Assembly: GCF_011759375.1 (NCBI RefSeq)
Contig: NZ_JAARML010000008.1
Coordinates: forward strand, 1 to 64,000
Origin: Paraflavitalea devenefica
GTDB lineage: Bacteria; Bacteroidota; Bacteroidia; Chitinophagales; Chitinophagaceae
Direction: 5' to 3'
Length of the DNA stretch: 64,000 nucleotides
This document shows positions 53,377 to 62,590 of this stretch, in pieces; positions within the stretch are counted from its first letter, which is position 1; each line of letters begins with the position of its first letter. The notes beneath the pieces are model-generated. The model searched no databases. It was given only the letters and a program-made list of their open reading frames with translations, and was not told the origin of the DNA. A program made the position numbers and the translations under genes.

Positions 53377-53736
53377 ATGAACACCATCGCCTACATCCTC
53401 TACCTGTTTATCACTTATCTTATTACTGTACGGGTGGGTTTTATTTTCTACCGCAATGGCCGTGTGTTTATCCTGGAGTTGCTGCACCATGATGTACAGC
53501 TTACGGACTTTATTAACCGCATACTACTCACCGGTTATTACCTGCTAAACCTGGGTTATGCCACCGTGATGCTAAGCACCTGGGATACGATCCTCACCTG
53601 GAAAGACCTGGTATTGAGCATCGTGATGATGACGGGTAAGATTATGCTGACGCTGGCCGTGGTCCATTTCTGCAATATGGCCGCGATCTATTTAATCAGC
53701 AAACGCAATCAACATTTCCTTAACTCCAAAATATAG
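53377..53736 (+). CDS. Small multi-helix membrane protein (pair member 1)
   Basis: A 119-residue protein with hydrophobic segments at about 3-25 (IAYILYLFITYLITVRVGFIFY), 47-65 (ILLTGYYLLNLGYATVML) and 80-105 (LVLSIVMMTGKIMLTLAVVHFC). It shares the block (T/L)(L/F)xTG(Y/F)YLLNLG(Y/F)A with the next gene, which starts three bases after its stop. No named domain is recognised. It is driven by a consensus promoter, so it is probably well expressed. Confidence 0.7.
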   Translation: MNTIAYILYLFITYLITVRVGFIFYRNGRVFILELLHHDVQLTDFINRILLTGYYLLNLGYATVMLSTWDTILTWKDLVLSIVMMTGKIMLTLAVVHFCNMAAIYLISKRNQHFLNSKI

Positions 53737-53739
53737 TAT

Positions 53740-54138
53740 ATGAATACCTCCTACAATTTTATGGCTTATCTGATCTATCTGCCCGTAGTGATTATTCTTA
53801 CCTGGTATGTGGCCCATACCCTGTTCAAAAACAGTAAGGTGTTTATGCTGGATATTTTCAGCGGGAAGACAGAGATCGCCACTGCTACGAATAAACTGTT
53901 TGAAACCGGCTTTTACCTGCTGAACCTGGGCTTTGCTTTCTGGGTGATGGAAATATCCCATGATCTGGAAGCCACCCGCAGTATGCTGGAAGTGCTGAGC
54001 GCCAAGATCGGTGGGTATTGTATTTACCTTGGCATCAGCCTGTTCTTTAACCTGTACCTCTTTTTCCGTGGCCGGAGAATCTCGAAGGAAAAAGCCCGGC
54101 TGGCTGCGGCAGCTAATTTTCCGGTTCCTAACGCGTAA
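53740..54138 (+). CDS. Small multi-helix membrane protein (pair member 2)
   Basis: A 132-residue protein with segments at about 8-27 (MAYLIYLPVVIILTWYVAHTLF), 50-70 (LFETGFYLLNLGFAFWVME) and 90-110 (IGGYCIYLGISLFFNLYLFF), ending in a basic tail (RGRRISKEKARLAAAAN). It is homologous in layout to the preceding protein (shared YLLNLG block), and their genes are three bases apart, so they are likely partners in one membrane complex or a tandem duplication that diverged. Confidence 0.7.
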   Translation: MNTSYNFMAYLIYLPVVIILTWYVAHTLFKNSKVFMLDIFSGKTEIATATNKLFETGFYLLNLGFAFWVMEISHDLEATRSMLEVLSAKIGGYCIYLGISLFFNLYLFFRGRRISKEKARLAAAANFPVPNA

Positions 54139-54141
54139 GAA

Positions 54142-54171
54142 AGGCAGAGAGACATAAAGGCAACGAGGACG
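54142..54171 (+). repeat. Octamer repeat AGGCANNN (second locus)
   Basis: AGGCAGAG, AGACATAA, AGGCAACG and a partial AGGACG unit in 8-base register. Units ACATAA and AGGCAACG match those in the diheme gene at 47692-47727. Confidence 0.6.
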
Positions 54172-54248
54172 TTTGAGTCGATTAAGAAAGTAATGGTTTA
54201 CCTGTATGGATTAGCTTACATTTTTCTACGCGCCTTTCCTCACAAGCG

Positions 54249-54281
54249 AGACCGTCCGGATGATTTCCGGCGGTCTTTTTG
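54249..54281 (+). terminator. Intrinsic terminator downstream of the membrane pair
   Basis: AGACCG.CCGGA and TCCGG.CGGTCT pair around a short loop and run into TTTTTG. It lies 110 bases after the stop of the second membrane protein. Confidence 0.82.
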
Positions 54282-54464
54282 TTTTAGATCAATGATCGGA
54301 AACAACTATCGGTCAGGAACAATTGACCCACATCAAAAAGCGCCGTTCTGGCGACATTCTACGACAATCAGGCCCCCGGGATTATAATAGTTTCAACCAT
54401 GCTCTCGTTTGTACATAAGCGAAGCAGCAGCAGCCTTCGCCAACCTTATACCTAACCCATATCG

Positions 54465-54806
54465 ATGAAAAAGTATTACCTGTACAATGGCGCCCGCCAA
54501 TACGGGCCATTCAGCTTTGCCGAACTGAAACACCAGCACCTGCTCCGCGATACCCCTGTATGGTATGAAGGACTGAATGAATGGAAACTGGCCGGATCGG
54601 TAGAAGAGCTACAGGGAATATTGCCGCCCGCCTGTCCTCCTCCCTTTATAGTTTCCAATACCGGTAACGGAGCGGCTCCCTCTCCCCTGCCACCCCGGGC
54701 TTCTTCAAAGATCAATACCCGGTTCCACAACCAGGTGGTATTCCTTGCCAGCCTGATTGTATTGTTCCTGCTCATCCTGGCGATGGTAGTGATGAGCCGG
54801 TGGTAA
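54465..54806 (+). CDS. GYF_2-domain membrane protein
   Basis: A 113-residue protein that begins with a GYF_2/DUF4339 domain (KKYYLYNGARQYGPFSFAELKHQHLLRDTPVWYEGLNEWKLA, in pieces here), a Pro-rich linker (ILPPACPPPFI, GAAPSPLPPRAS), and one C-terminal membrane anchor (VVFLASLIVLFLLILAMVVM). Such proteins usually place the GYF domain in the cytoplasm, where it binds proline-rich partners. Function unknown. Confidence 0.85.
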   Translation: MKKYYLYNGARQYGPFSFAELKHQHLLRDTPVWYEGLNEWKLAGSVEELQGILPPACPPPFIVSNTGNGAAPSPLPPRASSKINTRFHNQVVFLASLIVLFLLILAMVVMSRW

Positions 54807-54967
54807 ATGTCCCGGAATGGGAAAAATCATATATATGAAGTAAAATAGTTATGAATATTGGAAGAAGGTTTCTATATTAGTGCCCTGAATATATCCTACC
54901 AAGTTATCCTATCTGCCTAAATCCATCTCCCCTGCGGAACCTATCTCCGAACCACAAAAATCAATCT

Positions 54968-57412
54968 ATGCTTAAATTCTACAAGCTGACCAGGTTTGCT
55001 ATCCCTGTGTTTTTTTCCTTTGCTACATTACCAGCTTTCAGCGCCATTTTTACCGTTACAAATACCAGCAGCAATGTTGGGACTGTAGGTTCACTGGCAT
55101 GGGCCATTGACCAGGCCAATACTACGCCCGGGGCTGATGTTATTGAATTTGCCTTACCGGCTGACCAGCCCTGTACGATTGACCTGACAGTTGCCCTGCC
55201 CACTATTGCGGAAGCGGTTTTCATTAACGGCTATTCCCAGGCAGGTTCTGTACAGGGGCCTATCGCTACCCGTGTCATACGCGTAAATATTAATGCGGCA
55301 GGTGTAGGAGGGACTAACAATGCATTTACCATTGCGGCCGGCGCCGATAATGTAACGATTGCCGGCCTGGCTATTTACAGTGCGCCGGGTTATGGTATCC
55401 AGGCGCTTCCTTCCGATGTAGACAATTTGCATGTATGGGGCAATTATATAGGAACCGACAGTACCGGCCTGGCCATTACCCATGGCGCTACCCCGCTGGG
55501 CAATGTAGGCGGCGGCGTTGATGTGAATGTGACAGCTTCTTTTACAGCTTCCAATAATATTGTAGTAGGTGTTAATGGCGATGGCGTTAATGATGCCAAT
55601 GAAGGCAACCTGATCGTGAACAGCACCAGCCTCTCCGGCAATAATGGCGATGGCGTGGCACTCTGGCTGTGTACGAATTCGGTAATTGCCGGGAATATTA
55701 TCGGTCTGAATAAGAATGGTACCGGTGACCTGGGCAATGCCCGCGACGGCATTGTGGTAACGGTGATCAGCAGTAATGTGGTGATTGGCACCAATGGAGA
55801 TAATGTATCGGATGCTGTGGAAAGTAATCTTATCGGCGGCAATGGAAGGAACGGTATTTTGCTGGCCGGAGAATCTATTAATAATGTTGTCGCCGGCAAC
55901 ACCATCGGTCTGGATGCTGCCAATGCCGCAACGGGCAATGGCGCTTACGGTGTTTACCTGCTCAATACAGCCAGTAACCGCATTGGTACTGATGCCAATG
56001 GCACCAGCGATGCACTGGAAGGGAATGTTATTGGCTCGAACACACAGGCAGGCATCCGGATTGAGACCGCCAGCTTTTTTGGGTTTGAAATATCCTCCGA
56101 CAATAATACTATCCAGGGAAATATTATTGGTACCGATGCCAGCCTGACGCCCGACCGGGGCAATGGCACCAATGGTATTGAACTGATAGCAGGGTTCAGC
56201 GGTTTTAATATTGACAACAACATTGTATCCAACAATACGATTGTTAATAACAACAGCAACGGCATACAGGTACTGACACCTGCGGCTGGTACTACCAGCA
56301 CCGGTAATAAGTTTGCTGGTAATGCTATTTATAATAATGACGGGTTGGGTATTGACCTGGTAGGAGGTATTACAGGTGTTACTGAGCTCAGCGGTGTTAC
56401 GGTGAATGATGACGGCGATGGAGATGCAGGCGCCAATGACCTGCTGAATGCACCGGTGATCTCTTCTGTGCGGATAGATGGCAGCAACCTGGTGGTAGAA
56501 GGATTTACGCGCCCCGGCAGTGTGGTGGAATTCTTTATTGCCGATGCGGCTCCCAATCCCAATCCGCTGCCCGGCAGCTTTACCAAAAGTTTTGGACAGG
56601 GACAGGTGTATTTGTTCCGTGCACAGGAAGGCACCACTTTAGGAGGTATTGCCGATGGCGATGCCACCCAGAACACCTATGATGATAACGTAGAAGGCAC
56701 CGGCACCGGTGGCACCCGCACGGAAGACCGGTTTAGTTTTACGATTGCCCTGAGCTCCTTACCTGCTGCAGTAACTGCCGGCACACGCATTACAGCCGTG
56801 GCTTACCTGAATGCTACCGGCGCGGGCAGCACTTCGGAGTTTGGCGGTGTGATGGCAACTGTAAACCTTCCCGTTCACCTTACGTCCTTTAAAGGCCGGA
56901 TACAGGATGGCAAGTCCTACCTCACCTGGACTACCACTGAAGAGCAGAATAACAGCCATTTTGAAATAGAGAAGAGCACTACCGGCGGCAATTATACGGT
57001 GATTGGCCGGGTGAATGGAAAAGGCGGCTGGAATAACCAGTATGATTTTACGGATGAAACAGCGCTGGCCACGGTGAATTATTATCGCCTGAAACAGGTA
57101 GACCTTGATGGAAGACCTACTTACAGTAAGATACTGATCCTCAGAACTGACCTGGAGAAGTTTGCAGTGAAGGCAGGACCTAACCCGTTTGCCGGCAATA
57201 TCAATGTGTTTTATCAACTGGATAAAGAAGAAACATTGCAAATACGCCTGTATGACCAGGCCGGCCGTATCGTGAAGCAATATACTACGCGCGGCGGCGC
57301 TGGTGGCAACACGTATAATATCAGCGACCTGAATAGTCTGCCCAAAGGTAATTATACCCTGGAGCTTACCGGCCCAACGGTGAAGCACAGACAGCAGGTG
57401 GTAAAGCAGTAG
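54968..57412 (+). CDS. T9SS-secreted right-handed beta-helix protein
   Basis: An 814-residue protein. The signal peptide (FFSFATLPAFSA) is followed by an opening common to CSLREA-like proteins (FTVTNTSSNVGTVGSLAWAIDQANTT...). The central region repeats NxI-G-x-NxxG strands (NVVAGNTIGLDAANAATGNG, NTIQGNIIGTDASLTPDRGNGTNGIELI) typical of a parallel beta-helix. The C-terminus has a fibronectin-like domain (VHLTSFKGRIQDGKSYLTWTTT..., YYRLKQVDLDGRPTYSKI) and a T9SS type A sorting domain (GPNPFAGNINVFYQL, KGNYTLELTG, RQQVVKQ). It is a surface protein or secreted binder; enzymatic residues were not identified. A strong terminator follows. Confidence 0.85.
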   Translation: MLKFYKLTRFAIPVFFSFATLPAFSAIFTVTNTSSNVGTVGSLAWAIDQANTTPGADVIEFALPADQPCTIDLTVALPTIAEAVFINGYSQAGSVQGPIATRVIRVNINAAGVGGTNNAFTIAAGADNVTIAGLAIYSAPGYGIQALPSDVDNLHVWGNYIGTDSTGLAITHGATPLGNVGGGVDVNVTASFTASNNIVVGVNGDGVNDANEGNLIVNSTSLSGNNGDGVALWLCTNSVIAGNIIGLNKNGTGDLGNARDGIVVTVISSNVVIGTNGDNVSDAVESNLIGGNGRNGILLAGESINNVVAGNTIGLDAANAATGNGAYGVYLLNTASNRIGTDANGTSDALEGNVIGSNTQAGIRIETASFFGFEISSDNNTIQGNIIGTDASLTPDRGNGTNGIELIAGFSGFNIDNNIVSNNTIVNNNSNGIQVLTPAAGTTSTGNKFAGNAIYNNDGLGIDLVGGITGVTELSGVTVNDDGDGDAGANDLLNAPVISSVRIDGSNLVVEGFTRPGSVVEFFIADAAPNPNPLPGSFTKSFGQGQVYLFRAQEGTTLGGIADGDATQNTYDDNVEGTGTGGTRTEDRFSFTIALSSLPAAVTAGTRITAVAYLNATGAGSTSEFGGVMATVNLPVHLTSFKGRIQDGKSYLTWTTTEEQNNSHFEIEKSTTGGNYTVIGRVNGKGGWNNQYDFTDETALATVNYYRLKQVDLDGRPTYSKILILRTDLEKFAVKAGPNPFAGNINVFYQLDKEETLQIRLYDQAGRIVKQYTTRGGAGGNTYNISDLNSLPKGNYTLELTGPTVKHRQQVVKQ

Positions 57413-57439
57413 AATTTTAACAGATTATGTTATGATATA

Positions 57440-57465
57440 AAGGCTCCCAATACGGGAGCCTTTTG
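57440..57465 (+). terminator. Intrinsic terminator after the beta-helix protein
   Basis: AAGGCTCCC (57440-57448) pairs with GGGAGCCTT (57454-57462) around a 5-nt loop and runs into TTG. It lies 28 bases after the stop. Confidence 0.87.
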
Positions 57466-57502
57466 TATATTAGGGCATATAACCCCTAACTAACAAACAT
57501 AC

Positions 57503-58012
57503 ATGAAAACCCTTATTACCCCGCTTTCCATTGCCATTGCTATTGTTACCCTTTCCGGATGTGCTTCGATTGTAAGTAAAAGCAACTGGCCGGTAACGTT
57601 CCATTCAATTCCTACCGGTGCCCATATTTCTGTTACCAATAAAAAAGGTGCTGAGGTATATTCCGGTAATACACCTGCCACGATGAAGCTGAAATCGGGC
57701 GCCGGTTTTTTCAGCAAAGAGTCGTATACGATCGAGTACAAACTGGATGGTTATGAAACCAAAAAAGTAACACTGGAGTGTAAGATCAATGGCTGGTATT
57801 TTGGCAATATATTGATTGGCGGCCTCATTGGAATGCTTATTGTAGACCCGGCTACCGGCGCCATGTATAAACTGGATAAAGACTTTATGGAAGAAACGTT
57901 AACGAAAAGCAATAGCGCTACTACGGGTGCTCCTGCCAATCCGCCTTCCCTGCAGGTATTGAGTAAGGAACAGGTGCCTGCGGCGTGGGCGAAGCATTTG
58001 GTAAGATTGTGA
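57503..58012 (+). CDS. PEGA-like lipoprotein
   Basis: A 169-residue lipoprotein (VTLSGCASI, Cys about 20). The mature domain, VTFHSIPTGAHISVTNKKGAEVYSGNTPATMKL then YTIEYKLDGYETKKVTLECKING, has the strand pattern of PEGA domains, which are found in many surface lipoproteins. A hydrophobic stretch (NILIGGLIGMLIVD) follows. Function is unknown. The stop is 20 bases from the convergent epimerase gene. Confidence 0.72.
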   Translation: MKTLITPLSIAIAIVTLSGCASIVSKSNWPVTFHSIPTGAHISVTNKKGAEVYSGNTPATMKLKSGAGFFSKESYTIEYKLDGYETKKVTLECKINGWYFGNILIGGLIGMLIVDPATGAMYKLDKDFMEETLTKSNSATTGAPANPPSLQVLSKEQVPAAWAKHLVRL

Positions 58013-58032
58013 GTTGTCTGACCACTCACTGC

Positions 58033-59283
58033 TCACATTTTCACGATCCCATCAATGCGTTTCATGAGTTCAATGCAAGCACGGCCGTTGTGGTAAGGAC
58101 ATTTCCACAGGCCGGCTTTATCTTCCCATGACATGATGGTTTTTTCGGTACCGGAGGCTTCGTTGAGTACGCCCCAGCGCCACTCGCCCAATGTGGTATC
58201 AATGATGTTTTCCCTGATGAATTCCCAGTTGTTCAGGGTATGCTGCAGGAATGTATTATCCCCACTCACCTGCCAGGCGTGAAAGAAACCCACCAGGGCT
58301 TCGGCCTGCGGCCACCAGTGTTTTTCCTTTACCCAAAGGTTAGTAGAGCTGTCCTGCTCGTACCACATGCCGCCATCATAATCCAATCCCCGGGCAGCCG
58401 CATAAGCCATTTGCAGCGCCACTTTCTTCACGCGGATGATGAGTTCCCCATCTGAGATCATATGCGCTGCTTCCGTCAGCAGCCAGGATGCTTCCACATC
58501 GTGCCCGAAAGAAACGATGGAGCTGCGGGTATGCCAGTGCTCATCAAAGAATAAGGCTTGATGATAGGTAATAGGGTGTACGATATGATCGAGGAAGTTG
58601 TTGATGAGCCGGGTGATCTGCCTGCGCAGGCCTTCATCGGGCCAGATGCGGTGGAGATTGGTATAGGCTTCCAGTACATGCAGGTGCGTGTTCATGGATT
58701 TCTTCTCGTTGGCGTCTTTGGCGCTTAAACGCAGGTCGCTGAGCGGCCCCCATTCACGGGTGAAGGCTTCATAATATCCTTCCTGTTCTTTATCGTAACT
58801 GAACCGCTCTATGAGGGTATATAGTTCAATGGCCCGTTCTTTTACCGGTTCCTGCCGGGTAGCCTTATAGTATTCCGCAAAAGCATAGAGGGCAAAAGCC
58901 TGTGCATATACCTGCTTTTTGGTGTCGAAGGGGTGGCCGGCATGATCTACTGTCCAGTAAATGCCGCCCATGGTATCGTCGAGCAAATGAGTAACGATGT
59001 ATTCATAGGCCCGGGTAGCCATTTTAAGGTATGGCTGATGGCCGGTAAAGTTATAAGCTGCGGAAAAGGTCCATAATATGCGGCTATTCAATACGCTGCC
59101 TTTGGGCGCCAGGATATCAACGGTATTGTGGTGATCAATGCTGCCATAGAAACCGCCATATTGCTCATCAATGGCGTGATTCATCCACCAGGATAATATA
59201 GAACTGAACTCATGTGCGATCTGGCTGCGGAATGACTGTAACTGATGACGTACAGGTTCATCCTGTATAACAGGGGTTGTCAT
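58033..59283 (-). CDS. AGE-family 2-epimerase (mannobiose/cellobiose 2-epimerase)
   Basis: A 416-residue cytoplasmic protein (no signal). The (alpha/alpha)6 barrel signatures of the AGE family are present: ILWTFSAAYNFTG, GGIYWTVDHAGHP, SMNTHLHVLEAYTNL, SFGHDVEASWLLTEAA, HWWPQAEALVGFFHAW and the closing WKCPYHNGRACIEL. The last three supply the conserved histidines and the Trp pair. Such enzymes interconvert the reducing glucose or mannose of beta-1,4 disaccharides. Next to GH26 and GH130, the expected substrate is mannobiose, which becomes mannosyl-glucose for the phosphorylase. Confidence 0.92.
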   Translation of the reverse strand: MTTPVIQDEPVRHQLQSFRSQIAHEFSSILSWWMNHAIDEQYGGFYGSIDHHNTVDILAPKGSVLNSRILWTFSAAYNFTGHQPYLKMATRAYEYIVTHLLDDTMGGIYWTVDHAGHPFDTKKQVYAQAFALYAFAEYYKATRQEPVKERAIELYTLIERFSYDKEQEGYYEAFTREWGPLSDLRLSAKDANEKKSMNTHLHVLEAYTNLHRIWPDEGLRRQITRLINNFLDHIVHPITYHQALFFDEHWHTRSSIVSFGHDVEASWLLTEAAHMISDGELIIRVKKVALQMAYAAARGLDYDGGMWYEQDSSTNLWVKEKHWWPQAEALVGFFHAWQVSGDNTFLQHTLNNWEFIRENIIDTTLGEWRWGVLNEASGTEKTIMSWEDKAGLWKCPYHNGRACIELMKRIDGIVKM

Positions 59284-59429
59284 GCGTAAATATAAGTAAT
59301 GAAAGAGAAAAGAACGAGGTACATCTACGGAGAGATAGACCCCGGGGTGTAGAATTTGATTTACATCAGTTCCTTCCTATAGGCTCCTTACGCCATGTCC
59401 CAATACCTATTGATTATCAATGACTCCTA

Positions 59430-60653
59430 TTATGACTGTTTTTTCCCGGGTTCCAGCGTTACGCCATCTGCCTGCTGATCCAAATAGGGTTGGTTCCCTT
59501 CAATGATGTGCAGGAGGTTGCCGGCAGCAGTGGCGGAACGCCATCCATCGGCGGGGGTATGCATGACGTAGTCGGTAAGCCGGGCGACAGTGGAAGTAGC
59601 TACATGTAACCGGGTATCGGAAGAGGCATAATAGATGAATACAGTGCCATCCTCATCAGCAATCCATCCGTTGCAAAAGAGCACGTTGGACACATCTCCC
59701 ACCCTTTCTTCCCCTTCCGGCGCCATAAAATAACCGGCGGGTTTGTAGATGACTTTGGTAATGTCCTGCAGGTCGGTCATGAACAGGTAAAGCACGTAGC
59801 GCAGGCCGGCAGCGGTATGTCGCACTCCATGCGCCAGGTGCAGCCAGCCATGTTTGGTTTTGAGGGGTTCGGGACCCAGGCCGTTCTTGGCCTCATAAAC
59901 GGTATGGTATATTTTCCGGTCAATAACGATCTCTTCTGCTATTTCGGCCTGTTCAATGGTTTTACTGAGGCCAAAGCCGATACCTCCGCCGGTGCCGGCA
60001 TTGATGAAGCCATCCTGCGGGCGGGTGTAAAAAGCATATTGCCCATTTACCCATTCCGGATGCAGCACTACATTGCGCTGCTGGGGGGAAGGCGTTTTCA
60101 GATCGGGCAGGCGTTCCCAGTTGATGAGGTCCTTTGTACGGGCAATGCCACATTGGGCAATAGCGGCCGACTGATCGGCCTCCGGCGCTTTGGGGTCCCT
60201 TCTTTCAGTACAGAAGAGGCCATAGACCCAGCCATCTTCGTGCTGTACCACCCGCATGTCATAGATATTGGTATCGGGCACGTCCGTTTCAGGCATCATG
60301 ATGGGATGGTCCCAAAAGCGGAAGTTGTCAATCCCGTTCTCACTTTCGGCCACGGCGAAGAATGATTTCCTGTCTACTCCCTCTACCCTTGCGATGACGA
60401 TGTATTTTCCCTTCCATTTGATAGCGCCGGCGTTGAATACGGCATTGATGCCAAAGCGCTCCATGAGGTAAGGATTGGTATCATAATTAAGATCGTACCG
60501 CCAGAATAAAGGGGTATGCTGGTGTGTAAGCACTGCATTCCTGTAACGGTGGTACACGCCATTGGATGTTTCCATCGCCTCATTGGGAACACGGATTAAT
60601 TGTTCATAGTTATTTTCCAGTTGCTCTAATCTTTGCACAAATACTTTATACAT
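59430..60653 (-). CDS. GH130 4-O-beta-D-mannosyl-D-glucose phosphorylase-like
   Basis: About 407 residues from ATG 60653 (MYKVFVQRLEQL); the in-frame ATG at 60677 adds eight. GH130 features are VFNAGAIKWKGKYIVIARVEG, the catalytic Asp in DTNIYDMRV (about D132, equivalent to the general acid of characterised mannosylglucose phosphorylases), and CGIARTKDLINWERLP. The length and sequence favour the GH130_1 group over the GH130_2 mannooligosaccharide phosphorylases. It converts Man-Glc plus phosphate to mannose-1-phosphate and glucose. No signal peptide: cytoplasmic. Downstream of the symporter on the same strand. Confidence 0.93.
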   Translation of the reverse strand: MYKVFVQRLEQLENNYEQLIRVPNEAMETSNGVYHRYRNAVLTHQHTPLFWRYDLNYDTNPYLMERFGINAVFNAGAIKWKGKYIVIARVEGVDRKSFFAVAESENGIDNFRFWDHPIMMPETDVPDTNIYDMRVVQHEDGWVYGLFCTERRDPKAPEADQSAAIAQCGIARTKDLINWERLPDLKTPSPQQRNVVLHPEWVNGQYAFYTRPQDGFINAGTGGGIGFGLSKTIEQAEIAEEIVIDRKIYHTVYEAKNGLGPEPLKTKHGWLHLAHGVRHTAAGLRYVLYLFMTDLQDITKVIYKPAGYFMAPEGEERVGDVSNVLFCNGWIADEDGTVFIYYASSDTRLHVATSTVARLTDYVMHTPADGWRSATAAGNLLHIIEGNQPYLDQQADGVTLEPGKKQS

Positions 60654-60703
60654 TGTGTGTGTTGTTTGAATAGTCAAGATGATCTTATTAATATTAAAGT
60701 ACT

Positions 60704-60766
60704 GGCTAGTAGTAAATGGCTAGTGGCGAGTGAGCCCACTAGCTACTAGCCATTTACCACTAGCTA
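60704..60766 (-). repeat. Long imperfect hairpin of CTAGT units
   Basis: On the minus strand the RNA can fold into a stem of about 30 positions with two mismatches and two G-T wobbles around a short loop (AGCTAGTGGTAAATGGCTAGT... with ACTAGCCATTTACTACTAGCC). It begins within the stop codon of the symporter gene (60764-60766) and lies before the phosphorylase gene. It may be a terminator, an mRNA-stabilising element, or a mobile-type REP sequence. Confidence 0.6.
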
Positions 60767-62590
60767 ATCTTCCAGCTTATCCCACCAGGTCCTCTTTAGA
60801 ATAAGTACAATAATCAATAGTATGCCTGCAGTTATCAGCAGCGGCAGTTTGAGCCATAGGACGATGTACATGGGCAACAGGGTAAGGCAACATTGCGCGA
60901 TGATGCCCAGCGCCACATTGAACATATCCAGCTTAAACCGGCGGTTGGGTATAAAAGAGAGGTCGTCTGCTACTACAAGGGCATGCACCGGCTGCCAGAA
61001 TCCCCAGGGCTTTACAGTACGGTAAAAGTTTTTCAATATGGCCATATCAGTAGCCGGGGCCGTATAGGTACCCACGATACAGCCGGCCAGGGAGATCACA
61101 AAGAGCCAGGGCCAGTAATACAGGTCGAGCCCGCCCACCAGTTTGGGAAAGATCAGTGCCGCCACGATACCGCTGGTCATACCCCAGAAAAAGCCGCGGG
61201 CATTGAAGCGCCACCAATACCATTTGAGCATGTTGGCCGCGATGTAACCGCCATATAATCCGCCTACGATCCAGTTCAGGATGCTGTTCACATTCTTCGT
61301 GAAGAAGCCCAATACAATACCGATGATCACTACAATGAGACCCACCAGGTAGTTCATGGAAATGACCCGCTTGTTGGGGGCATGGGGATCCACATATTTC
61401 AGGTAGATATCGTTGACGATGTAAGCCTGGGCGGCATTGAGCGTGCCGGAGAAGGTACCCATGAAAGCGCCCAGCAAACCTGTTAATACCAGGCCGAGAA
61501 TGCCCACCGGCAGAAAGGCATTGATGGTAGCAGGGAGTACTTTTTCAAAGTCGGTACCTGCAGCAGTATCGCCCAGGTCCAGTTGATGATAGTAGAGTAA
61601 TGCCAGTACCGTTAACCCAATGATCATGGAATAGCGGATGGGCAGCAGAACAATGGATACAAAGCCGCTCATTTTAGATGCTTCGCGGGGAGAACGGGTA
61701 GACAATATTTTCTGCATATCATAGTTGGGAGCCGGCCCGGCCAGGCTGGCCAATACGCCTTTGAAGAGCATCATCATGAAGAAGATCCCAAAAAGACCAT
61801 AGCCATCATCCGTGATCTTTTTATTGGCAGCGGGCACAATGTTGTTCCAATCGAGGTCCAGCCTCCAGCTAAAGAAGGGATTTTCCCAGCCGGCCGGCAC
61901 ATTGAGTGATTTACCGTGCAGGTTGATCATGGCAATGACAGCAATGGAAATACAGGCCACTGTCATGACGCAATATTTGATCACATCGCCCAGCACGATG
62001 CTGTGCATACCACCGAGGATGGAATAGAACATGGCAAAGAGCGTAAAGATGATGCCATAGAAATGCGGCACAAACTCCCGGGATATCGCAAAAGGGACGT
62101 AGTCTCTCACCAGTTCCCAGGGAACAAAGATTTCAATGAACTTACCGAGGCCCACAAAGCCATAGGCCAGGAAACCAAAGCAACTGAGCAGGGCAAAGGC
62201 TACTACGATATTGTGTGATCCCCGCACGCCTTTTCCACTGCTGCCAAACCGGGTAGCCAGCCACTCAGCGCCGGTGGTGGCATTGGAGCGGCGCAGCCAC
62301 TTGGATAAGAACATCATCATGAATACCTGGTTGAATACCGGCCATAGCCAGGGTATCCACAGGCTTTTCATACCATACACAAAACAGAGCGCTACCATCC
62401 ACATGGTGCCGCTGATATCGAACATATCAGAGGCATCACTTAAACCCAGCATGTACCAGGGCAGCTTTTTACCGCCCATAAGGTAGTTTTCCTTGTTGGT
62501 ACGGGCCTTTTTTCTAAGTACCCAGCCTATGATGACCATGGTGGCCAGGTACGCTACGATGATACTAATGTCAATCAGTGTGAGTTTCAT
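60764..62590 (-). CDS. Sodium:solute symporter (SSS family), likely mannobiose importer
   Basis: A 608-residue membrane protein of the SSS family: MKLTLIDISIIVAYLATMVIIGWVLRKKA, then the LMGGKKLPWYMLGLSDASDMF sodium-site region, and about 13 hydrophobic segments. The Gly/Ser-rich sodium motif and position in the operon fit a sugar importer. Its 5' end overlaps the GH26 stop by 20 bases, so translation is coupled. In Bacteroidetes mannan operons such symporters carry the disaccharide into the cytoplasm, ahead of the epimerase and phosphorylase. Confidence 0.9.
   Translation of the reverse strand: MKLTLIDISIIVAYLATMVIIGWVLRKKARTNKENYLMGGKKLPWYMLGLSDASDMFDISGTMWMVALCFVYGMKSLWIPWLWPVFNQVFMMMFLSKWLRRSNATTGAEWLATRFGSSGKGVRGSHNIVVAFALLSCFGFLAYGFVGLGKFIEIFVPWELVRDYVPFAISREFVPHFYGIIFTLFAMFYSILGGMHSIVLGDVIKYCVMTVACISIAVIAMINLHGKSLNVPAGWENPFFSWRLDLDWNNIVPAANKKITDDGYGLFGIFFMMMLFKGVLASLAGPAPNYDMQKILSTRSPREASKMSGFVSIVLLPIRYSMIIGLTVLALLYYHQLDLGDTAAGTDFEKVLPATINAFLPVGILGLVLTGLLGAFMGTFSGTLNAAQAYIVNDIYLKYVDPHAPNKRVISMNYLVGLIVVIIGIVLGFFTKNVNSILNWIVGGLYGGYIAANMLKWYWWRFNARGFFWGMTSGIVAALIFPKLVGGLDLYYWPWLFVISLAGCIVGTYTAPATDMAILKNFYRTVKPWGFWQPVHALVVADDLSFIPNRRFKLDMFNVALGIIAQCCLTLLPMYIVLWLKLPLLITAGILLIIVLILKRTWWDKLED

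Larger units (their letters stand above)
54139..54464. other. Intergenic region with octamer repeat and terminator
   Basis: About 325 bases between the membrane pair and the GYF-domain gene. It holds the octamer repeat at 54142-54171 and a terminator at 54249-54281. A 64-residue reading frame here (54193-54387) crosses the terminator and shows no coding features. Confidence 0.6.

Noticed and set aside
54193..54387. 64-residue frame between the membrane pair and the GYF gene
   Set aside because: It runs through a clear terminator hairpin and has no recognisable protein features.
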